Positions 1-8,700 of a DNA stretch of 11,251 bases are shown here, piece after piece. The DNA is taken from NCBI GenBank assembly GCA_004335635.1, contig QAXH01001133.1, positions 1 through 11,251 of the forward strand, written 5' to 3'. The notes below the pieces were generated by a model. That model did no database searches. It saw nothing but the letters and a program-made list of their open reading frames with translations, and was not told the DNA's origin. The first letter of the stretch is position 1, and each line of letters opens with the position of its first letter. A program made the translations under genes and the position numbers. The DNA is from Chloromonas sp. AAM2 (taxonomy: Eukaryota; Chlorophyta; Chlorophyceae; Chlamydomonadales; Chlamydomonadaceae).

Positions 1-58
1 CCTGCCCCGAACACCTGCCCTGAGCACCTGCCCTGAGCACCTGCCCTGAGCACCTGCC
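1..58. repeat. 13-base tandem repeat in synthetase intron 2
   Basis: The unit CACCTGCCCTGAG is repeated at 12-24, 25-37 and 38-50, with a partial fourth copy at 51-58 and a degenerate start at 1-11. It lies immediately downstream (on the minus strand) of the exon 2 donor of the acyl-CoA synthetase, so it is intronic. The array may continue past the left edge. The unit holds the E-box-like CACCTG on the plus strand (CAGGTG on the minus strand), so each unit also presents a CAG|GT donor-like string to the pre-mRNA. Confidence 0.85.
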
Positions 59-63
59 AGTAC

Positions 64-513
64 CTTCTTGTATGCAGCGTTGAGAGGTGCTGCCACAGCT
101 CTGGCATACGTCACAGCCAGAAAGGCCACGATATAGTCAATCTGCATGAGAAATGCAATTTCCAGTACTTTGCATGCACATCCTAGGGTTCTTAATAATG
201 AGTGGACACCGTGAATCACCCAGAACGCTTGCAGGATCAACAGTTCAGAGATCGCGATAACTTTCATGCTTCAAGATAGGTTGGGACTGTATCAGCAATG
301 GGCCTGGAGTAAAGTGTGGTGCTCGCGCACCGTGTTGTGGAAAGCCATGCACACCACATTGCCGGGCTTGACACCCGCAGAGGCCAAGCGGGCCGCGACA
401 TCGGTGACGCATCGCTGCAATGTCCCCCTGTTAAAGGAATCACCACCTGCCACGGCCACGGCCAATGAATCTGGCCCTCCCTCCAACACCTGCTGCAAAT
501 GTTGCAGCTTCAT
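64..513 (-). CDS. AMP-forming acyl-CoA synthetase (AAE3/Pcs60-like), first two exons, 3' part outside window
   Basis: Exon 1 is 513-331 (61 codons) and exon 2 is 141-64 (26 codons), separated by a 189-base intron, 330-142. The intron has donor GTGCGC after AAC ACG and acceptor CATGCAG; both joins are phase 0. The 87 visible residues match the N-terminal lobe of the ANL superfamily. Exon 1 reads VAARLASAGVKPGNVV and then FHNT. Exon 2 continues with IVAFLAV and ARAVAAPLNAAY, the order seen in plant AAE3 oxalyl-CoA synthetases and peroxisomal Pcs60/Fat2. Members of this family activate a carboxylic acid (oxalate for AAE3) with ATP and CoA. The ATG at 513 is chosen because an in-frame TAA lies five codons upstream (528-526) and A is at -3. 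Exon 2 ends at a GTAC donor (63-60), and the rest of the gene, including the AMP-binding P-loop and any PTS1 peroxisomal signal, lies to the left. Superfamily membership is strong. The substrate is inferred from resemblance only. Confidence 0.82.
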
Positions 514-1140
514 CTTTGCAAGGTTTTACGTTACGTTCCGTCGCTCTTGCTGCTGCTGGGCAACGCGAGCGCACAACCTGGAAGGCACAGGAAGCTAGCT
601 TTTTTTGTAGTCAGGAGTGAGAACCCTCATCTCACAGCCAGCTATTTGAGTTCGTCACCTTGGAGAAGACCCGCAGTCATAACCTTATGCAGCTTCTAGA
701 CAGATGTCGAGACTGATGCAGCTTGTCGGGTGCCAGGGGTTTTTTATGCCGACATCGCAAGTCACGGAACTTGCGCGCAAAAAAACGTTGACTTCACTTA
801 CAAGGAGGGAGTGCACACCCTGAAGCACGGCTTACTTACCTGGCCTGCTTTGTGGACTGTAGTCTGACTAAGAAACAACATTGAGGCAATTCCACAGCCA
901 CTGCAAGTCTATGTAGCATGGTATGCCATGCTCCGCACAACCTCAGGGAATGGTAGTACGTGTGTGGAAAGGGGGGCAGTCAATCTCCTTCTTGTCAGAA
1001 TAAAGGCTACATAAGCTGCATTGGAGGGCGATACGTATCATGTTAACACAAACAGAACAGCAGGGGTTTATTAGGTGCAGTGATGAGCGGTCTACACGCC
1101 CAGGAATGCTCTAAAGTAAGCTGTTCGTGCCAGGGAGACA
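514..1140 (-). promoter_or_regulatory. Upstream region of the acyl-CoA synthetase; possible spliced 5' leader
   Basis: No coding region is convincing here. On the minus strand there is a near-perfect splice donor, CAG|GTAAGTAAG, with the exon side ending at 840. Candidate acceptors lie closer to the start codon, for example TTCCAG ending at 578. This would give a 5' leader of one exon above 840 and a second at 577-514 joined to the ATG, with an intron of about 262 bases. No clear TATA box is seen. The stretch also contains one copy of a 32-base repeat (798-829) that recurs near the right end of the window. The spliced leader is an inference from splice signals alone. Confidence 0.3.
798..829. 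repeat. 32-base dispersed repeat, copy 1
   Basis: This stretch matches 10524-10555 in the same orientation at 31 of 32 bases; the only difference is C versus A at base 820/10546. Read on the minus strand, both copies encode GVHSLLV in one frame. In this copy that frame runs directly into GTAAGT, a possible splice donor. The flanks do not match, so only this core is shared. It may be a remnant of a shared exon or of a mobile element. Confidence 0.7.
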
Positions 1141-1155
1141 GCAGCTCTCGTTAGC

Positions 1156-1180
1156 ACGTGTCATACCCTGGCTATAAATA
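1156..1180 (+). promoter_or_regulatory. G-box and TATA-like element
   Basis: CACGTG at 1156-1161 is followed after 11 bases by TATAAATA at 1173-1180. The spacing and order resemble a plant/algal core promoter reading rightward. The first ATG downstream (1215) opens only a 28-codon frame, so any transcript from here would be a short ORF, a non-coding RNA, or a spliced gene whose exons I cannot define. No gene on this strand clearly uses it. Confidence 0.25.
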
Positions 1181-1668
1181 CCATCACCCATACTGATCGT
1201 CAGTTGTGGCAAATATGACATCACAGTCAGCAGGGCCTCCAGTCCCAAGACATGGCAGTCCTAAGCCCTGTTCTTGCGCTAGCACGCAAATCTTCTGCTA
1301 ACACGCAGATCTAGGTCTGCTCATACGCTTGCCTTGACGTGTTCCACGTAATATACGGGCAGAGGTCAGGCAAGGATCAGAACGGGCCATCTGCTGCTGA
1401 TGCAAGCACGTGCAATGATGCATTCAGCTTGACAAGTGCCGCAACCACCAGCCAGAGCGGCATCAACGGGAAGGCTCCAGTTGTGTTATCATGTCAGGGG
1501 CATCTCCATGGTCTTGTTTTTGGCATGGCAAGACACAACTGTCCTTCTGGAGATATCGTTCCAAGTGGCCCATGTAAACCCAAAGCCACAAACCCAAGTC
1601 CCATGGGGCAAGGTCCAGTCGCACCAACAGGGATCTGACCTTAGCGGCTTGGGATTCATTGGTCTCAG

Positions 1669-1836
1669 GCCTTGAGGAAAGATTTGGTAGCATCCAAAGA
1701 AGCTGCAGCGGTGAAACAAGGAACTGCAGGGTACTCAGTCAGTACCAAAGCGCAAGTCTTTGCTCGGTCAACCGCAAGCCCAGATGAAAAGCCAGCCGCA
1801 AGCCAAGCATGGGCAACCCACAGCCTCTCCCTCTGA
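1669..1836 (+). other. Possible terminal exon of an unrecognised gene
   Basis: After a plausible acceptor (GGTCTCAG ending at 1668), a frame of 55 codons stays open to the TGA at 1834-1836. The peptide is rich in Ala, Ser and Lys, begins ALRKDLVASKEAAAVKQG, and resembles a low-complexity tail. An upstream frame at 1369-1499 has a similar Ala/Ser/Thr-rich flavour and could be the preceding exon, but no donor joins the two cleanly. The open length alone is not statistically compelling. I do not recognise the product, and this may be chance. Confidence 0.15.
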
Positions 1837-2769
1837 AAAGCTCTTCAGTACGTCCTTGCAAGCCCCTGTGCATGTGCTCACATGTAGTCAGATGCTTCTT
1901 TAAGTGTCAAAGAGCAGACCGCGGCTACGTACTGGAAAGGCTGCACTGCACTGAAGTTGGCTTAGTGAGAAGGCGCTGGGAAGGCCTTCAGCTCACTGTC
2001 ATGCTCTTCAGACTAGGCTGGTAAGCAGCCTGCCGCCGACCACGCTACGCTGGCTGTTGCCTTAATACATCGCAGAAGCCTGCTGAAAGCACCGGCTTCC
2101 CAGGAGTTGCAGAGCAATGTCGTGCCTTGTGCCTGTGATATGCCCTGCTGAGAGAACCACAACATGTGCTAGTTTGCCTGCCTGTGCTCATTGTCCTCAG
2201 GCCCATCCTGCCCTGTGGGCTGTTCTACACACACTGTGTTTGTCTGACTGCTGTTTGGTCAGAGAGAGAATTGCCTGTCTGCATGCCCACACTGATGCCT
2301 ACCCGTCTCCAGCACGCATCTTCTTTACGTCTATTTAAGAACGCCTTGATTCATAGTGCTGGGCAGCAGGGGTGAAGTGCCACCACTCTCGAAGGTATAC
2401 CTGATGGCATGCACGAATTCAAGCGAGGGCGCTGCAACTGGTGTCCTGCTGTCTCGTTACGCGGTTGTATGATTGTAGTGATAGGCAGCGCCCTAGCGCT
2501 TCTCGCTTGGAGCACCCACCCTACTTTGAGACAGTGATGTCAAGTAGGGTCAGGGGCAGAATTTCAGCGAGCCCGTCTTTCTGGCTGGCGTCCAGCACAG
2601 AGGCCCAAATTATTATTATGTGCACTGCTGTGGGTTGCTGCGCGCTGCGTTGTGTGGTTCATGGGCCAAACGTGTGTGACCACCTGGGGGGTGTACCTGA
2701 CAGGTTGAGACACCCCGAACCATACACAGCGCGAGACACAGGCTTCGTGTGCAAGCAAGAGCCGCCAAT

Positions 2770-5700
2770 ATGGCTCCTTTAGAGTCCCAGCCTAAGCGCA
2801 AGCAAGGAGCATGGACTTGGGGTGCCAACACGGTCCTTGCGGATTGGCCAGCCGGGTCCCTGCACCAACTCGATGAGCCCCCACCCGGCACCGCCCCACC
2901 TGCGCCCAAGCGCGTACGCCACGGATGGGCAGTCAAGGTATGTTCACGCTAGCATGTGCCGCTGTTCAGAAGCTCAAATGGCAAAACCCCAAATTTGGTA
3001 TTGCGCTGGGTACCCCACCCCACAGCGACAGCTTGCCCGCCCTCCCGTTCCCTTGCGCCTGCAGACAGAGACTTTGTCAAGCATTTTCAACGAGAACAAG
3101 CACAGAGTGTCAGCGTGCTTTGATGAGGGGCAGTCCCAGGGGGTGGTGGAGTGCAACAAGTTGGTCGACCAGCTGCACGATGCCATGCAACACGCCCCCA
3201 TCGAGGATCACCGCCTCAGTGTGGCTGGAGAGAAGCACCGCATCTTAACTCGCGCGCTGGCTATGAGGGAAATGCTGCTCATCCAAGACCCAGCTATGGC
3301 TGCCCTGTTTGCCGAGGAGGGCATATATGATGGAGAGGGTGCCCACAAGAAGGGCTGCAACATCAACATGTCACGCAGCTCTAACGAGGCTGCAGCAGAT
3401 GCTACACCCAGCCAGTGCGTGCTGTCGGTATGCCTGCTGCTGGCAGCGTTGTATGAGCAGACACCCTATGGTGAGGGTGCAGACCTTCGGCGCCAGATTT
3501 ACCACGACTTCACCTTGCTCAAACGCGACTTCCGCAAGGACGAGCTTACAGTGTTGAAGGGCCGCACAGGCACTACAGAGGAGCTTTTCAACAGTGTCAA
3601 GGCACTTGACCGCACCCAGGGTCTGGACAACGTTCTTGGGGTGCTGTTTGAAGACTGGCGTGTCTACAGCAAGCGCGTGGATCCCTTCATCATGGCAGAC
3701 CAGCTGGACGTGCAGGTGAATCCACGGGTGGCACATTGAAGATACGGGGTGGTGGTAGGAAGCCGAGGTCGAACATGGGCAGGTGTGGGCTGAGGTGACA
3801 TGGAGTCTATCCCAGTGCTGGGCCATAGTTAGTTAGGCATTGTTCAAGCCTTGGCGCTTTCGTTTGAGCCTCGCAGTTCGCATATGGGTCCTCGAATTTT
3901 TCATGCTTCAGCCAACCTTGCGAGGGCAGCTCACTCGCCAGGGCAGGGCCAGCTGGGGTGATGGGAAGCCATATCTGCACAAGAATTTAACGGAAGCAAG
4001 GCACAACAGGGCTGATGCATTGCGTTGACCCTGACATGTTTTAGTCCAGAGTCGGGATTGTCTGCCTGCTGGACTACCTAGCAGGCTGTGCTGATGTGCT
4101 CAAACACGTCAAGGAGTGCTGTCAGGCTGATCATCAGGCTGCAGCACTACTTAGAAGCGATCTTGCAAGGTTCTGCAACATTGGCAACCCAAGGCATTAC
4201 GTGTGCACAGCAGCCAAGGACATCAAGGCACTCCGTACCTCGCCCACACACCATACGCGCATATACACGCACACCACACACGCGACATGTTTGGCTGCGT
4301 TATACCACAGGAGACATCACACACCGTGTCTTATGTGACGCCTTGCTGAAGTTCCCCTTGTTCACCTTTCTCCTGCAGGTGCTGACCCTTACAGCCGACG
4401 GTCCCATTGGCAAGTTCATGTGCAAGCTGCGTTCGCTGATGACGCTGTGCCTGCTGCACCAGAGGCTGCTGAAGGAGCTCTACGTGGGGGCATTCGCCAA
4501 CCGCATGGCCCCTATCAAGCAGTACGAGATGATGACGGCCGAGGACCACCTGGACTTCATCGACTTCACAGAGGTGAGCCGTGAAACAGGTCGAGGGAAG
4601 AGTATGTTGTGCTGTGTTGTGTTTAAAGTTGAATCCCGTTCCCCGTTGAAGAAGTCGAGGGAAGAAACACACAAGGGTTGCTAATTGGGTCAAGGAAAGA
4701 GATGTTATCACTACAGTATTCTGAGTATAGAATCAAGGTTGTTCAAGTTATCACAGAGCTGAGATTTTAAGAAACAATACGCAACAGGTCCAGAAAAGAA
4801 TGACGTGCTGTGCTGAACGAAGAAGGGGATTTCAACTGGTAGTGGGTAGCAGCACCCGTGGGCAGACCTCAATGATGGGTGTGACCTCTTTGAACTGGTT
4901 GTAAGGAAGAGTGAAGGCGGACATCAGTGAACAAAAGCAAGGAGGTCGTAAAGAGGCCGACCTTTCTTTAACTGCTTGTCACTCTTGTTGTTGTCACGTA
5001 GATATAAACTTTATTCTGCCTTGCGTACAGGCTCTGGCATGCAACATGCCTCACAAGCCGAACTGGATATAGATTTGCTGTTGCTTGGCTTCATGTGCAG
5101 GCCATGGCACGCAACATGCCTCACAAGCACGTGGAGGGCACCAACCTGTTCTACGCCTGGATGTACTCCCCAGAGGTCCACGCTCCCCCTGCAGTGTGGG
5201 AGCAAATCTTCGGCAAGGGACAAAACCGTCTTCCCACCTTGTTTGAGGGTGTGAAGACCCCTGATGATGCGGTGAGGATGTTTCACATGCCTCCAACAAC
5301 ACCACCATCGGCACCCACCTCTACACCTTCACAAGCACCTGCACCCGCACCAACTGATAGCAACCACCACTCAATCGTAAGCTGCGGTCCTGGGGTAGTG
5401 GCGATCCCGTGAACCTGGGAAACGTCCGTTGGTTTCTTTCCGCTCTAGGGCGGAGGGGCCAATGGACGGGTGGGCTAGCCTGAGGGGCAGCTTTTGCCTT
5501 TTTCAGACTCAGCTTGCAGCTACCACTCCAGCTCCAGCAGCTGCCTTGATAAGTTTTCAAAACCACTAATAGAATCAATAACACCATGCTAGGTCTTCCA
5601 CACGTATGGTGCATGTCGAGAGCCTTGGATGCCGAGGCAGGCGTTCCGCATTCCACTCTGCAGCCAGCAGCAAAGCACAGTGCAGGTGCATAGCATGTAC

Positions 5701-8700
5701 GGCATCAAACACATGGAAAATTGTCACGTGCAGGTCAAAGCCGGGGATGACTCAGGAGACTACTCGCTGGACATTGAAGAGGCAATCAAGCATGACTTCC
5801 GGAGCCAGGGCTCTGCACAGGTGCGCTTGCCTGAGGCATCTCGACCAATGCTGTGATTTCACCACAAGTTGACGACTTGGCCTTACAAGTCTATAAAAAC
5901 TGGCATTACGCCACACTTGTGTAGCAGAGCAGCAATTCGGGTTGCTGCTTTAACCCAGCCTGGGGATCCATTCAGCAAAGTATTTGTTATGCGCAGCAAC
6001 TGGCTGGGCTGTTGAGATACCACAACATCAGTTGCATCTGTGACTGGTTGGATGTTGGTCTGTTGTGCAGGCTGCTGTCGGTTTCCCTTGGTCAGACGAC
6101 CTCATTGGTGCATACCTGCGCCGCGTGAAGCAGCAGTCGCCCGAACAGCGGCAGGAGCAGCGCAGACGGAGGCAGCAGCAGCAAGAGAAAGCGAAACAGT
6201 CGCAGCAGCCGCAGCAGCCCCAGCAGCAGCAGCAGCAGCAGGAGGCGGGCGCTGCTCCCACACCGGCACAGCACCAGGGCCAGCAAGGCCCCCCTCAGCC
6301 TGTGTGTGCAGGAGACCAACCCATGCAGGTGAGGAGTGGAGCAGCACGAACTGCGTTGTGCGTTGTGGTTTGATGCGTGTTTGCAGAGCAGTGTCTCGTA
6401 CATGCACATAAGGGGCGTTTCCTGCTAGTCAGAAACTACAGTTGTCGCAGGGTCATTAGGCTCCGGGGCTCAGTGGGTCCAAAACAGGAAAGACAACTCT
6501 TGGTCGCCACTGACCCAAAACGTAATCCTATTTTAAACAGGAGTAGGTGGCTTCAAAGAATTAGATGCGTGTGTTTGCCTTGCCTCACAGGGCCCTGGCG
6601 AGCCGTCACCGGATTGCGGGCCGCGCCGGCACGTGGTGCAACTGTCGCTGTCCTCGCAGCAAGCCTGGACACTCAACGCACGGGCCAACACATGCTGGGC
6701 CGCGCCGCCAGGCCAGCACATGCCGCGGCGGCCGCAGGCCCCGCCACAACCTATACCGCAGGTGAGCCCAGCATTATAACCTGATGATGCATATACACAC
6801 ACACAGCTTTAGCTGGCGATGTGTCCTCTTTCCCCAGTCCAGCACACGGCTTCTTTTGTTTTGCAACGAAACTGCACTGTGTAAAGTTTGTGAGCTTTCT
6901 TTGCACCAGCTGGGTCTCCTGGCATGTCCATTAAGCAAACATGGCTTTGACTGTGGTCTGGTCAACATGTGTTATAGCCAGTGTTTTTTTGGATCAGTTG
7001 ATCGAGGCTCAATTATTTGGTCATGGCAATACCTTGTATGATATGTCGTCTCTTTGTTGACCCCAGGGGCCTCCCGAGCCCATCCCCAATATTGACGAAA
7101 CCGGCCACCTGGCGCTGCCCCTGGGCATCTTCATGGTGGGCATCATCTGCAGCGGAGCATTCACTAACACACAGGTGAGGCACACCGACTAGAAACAGGA
7201 CTGCCTAGCGTACAAGAGTGTGATGACAGCTTGGCATCAACCACGGTTGCTTTCCCGCTTTCTGCAAATTCAACCGTGCCTGCCTCTTGCCGGCTTTCAG
7301 GCGGACTGCACACAAGTTGCTATCTGTGGTTGTACAATAATGCAGTACAAACATTCGCTCTAGTATACAGGCTTCGGTGCTAAGACTTCACTTGAGACTT
7401 CGGTGCATCTGACCTATCAAAAGTTTGTGTTGCTGCCTGTTCAGATTCACGTGGAGGACCTCTTACTCATGTCCATCAACATCAACATCTTTGGGGCGCC
7501 CAAGGTGAGGAGATCACTATGCATACCAGAACCCAGAGGCACAGCTGCAGTGAAAGTGATGAATAGCAATGTGTAGACCACAGCTTGGCCAGTCATAGAG
7601 GTCTCTGCCGCGTACAGGTTTCTTGTTTGCAAAATATGTCGGCGCATGTGTGACCCAGAGCTCAAGGGCGCGCAGTGGCACAGTATCCCTGAAGGAGATC
7701 TGCACGTGAGCATTTGTTTGTATACAAGTGCGTATGTGTACCGACTGGCGTGTGGGTTGGTGTGCTTCAGGTGTGGTGGTGGCTTCCCAAGGACAAGATG
7801 CAGGCCTTCAAGGCGGCTGCTGAGCTGATGACCGAGGGCGGCAGAGGCGAGCTCTACACCAAGAGCATCAGCCCCTTCCTCACAGATAGGGAGTATGGGT
7901 ACCCAGAGCACATCCTGCCACTGGACGTGAGTTGTTATGGGGGGACGATTTGAGGATTGATTGTAGGGGATGTCAGCAGCGCTGCAGCAATTGTACGCCC
8001 ACCTGCTATGGTTTGTTCTGATGCTTTAGGCCAGTCTTTGAATGCCATTCATTGATGACAGGACAAGGACTCTACAGCAGCAGACCGACCTGCTGTTGCG
8101 TGCAACGTGCACAAGGGATGTGTTCAGCAACCAATCAAGTCAGGCAGCATGAGTCCCAAAGCAAAGGAGCAATGTTTGGTGATTTGTTTCACATCGTGCC
8201 TTTATCTCAATCAGTTTGTGTGGTTAGCAGCGAAGTTTTCTGCGATTTCTTGAATTCTCACGGTTCTATGTGCCTTTGTATGCAGCGTCTGCGGGACCTC
8301 GGCGCCCGCCGCACCATTCAGATGCCAGGCATGGGCATCTGGACCATGCCGGGCTACGCCTTTCACTTCACTGTGTCCATGGGACTCAACGTGGCGGAGT
8401 CAGCCAACATGTTTCTGGAGGTCATGGGGTGGACCTTTGAGAAGCTCTGGCAGGTGCGCAAAAAGAAGGAAGCACGTGTGCGCCAGGAGGCAGTGACGTG
8501 GGCCAGCCGTTACACCTACCATGGCACATTCAAAAACCAGAGTGACAACAGAGCCACCGGGAGCAGCAAAACTCCAGCTTGACACTGTCAGCACCTTGCC
8601 GTGGATCCAGATGGCAAGCGATTCAACCTGGTCAGCCTGCCATGCTGCTTTTGCCACTTCACATCTTAGCTTCTGGCCTTGCGATAAACGGACGGACATA

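Larger units (their letters stand above)
1141..2769. other. Long stretch without a confident gene; upstream region of the JmjC gene
   Basis: Open frames here are 60-113 codons at most and overlap on both strands, with no recognisable domain. Three things are visible. First, a CACGTG at 1156-1161 is followed by TATAAATA at 1173-1180, which resembles a plus-strand core promoter. Second, a weak exon-like frame ends at a TGA at 1834-1836. Third, an upstream ATG at 2661 would give a 16-codon frame ending at 2708, before the JmjC start. The segment nearest 2769 presumably carries the promoter and 5' leader of the JmjC gene, but I see no clear TATA box close to it. Confidence 0.4.

Noticed and set aside
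1339..1638. 99-codon plus-strand frame
   Set aside because: No domain, overlapping frames of similar length on both strands, and no start context or splice partners that make a coherent gene.
2117..2375. Cys-rich plus-strand frames of about 70 codons
   Set aside because: Two overlapping frames of similar length, no recognisable motif, and composition typical of non-coding sequence here.
2676..2689. 14-base match to the exon 14 acceptor region of the inverted copy (10179-10192)
   Set aside because: A 14-base match is expected about once by chance in a window this size and the flanks do not agree.
3371..3826. 151-codon minus-strand frame
   Set aside because: Lies opposite exon 2 of the JmjC gene, whose codon use and splice sites are better; a common mirror-frame effect.
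4861..4884. Weak similarity to 9951-9974 (about 20 of 24 bases)
   Set aside because: Too short and imperfect to call a repeat without a genome-wide search.
5891..5898. TATAAAAA as a promoter
   Set aside because: It lies inside intron 6 of the JmjC gene with no start or new gene downstream.
6028..6409. Minus-strand frames rich in Cys or Leu opposite exon 7
   Set aside because: They are the complement of the CAG-rich tract; the plus strand has good splice sites and a continuous frame there.
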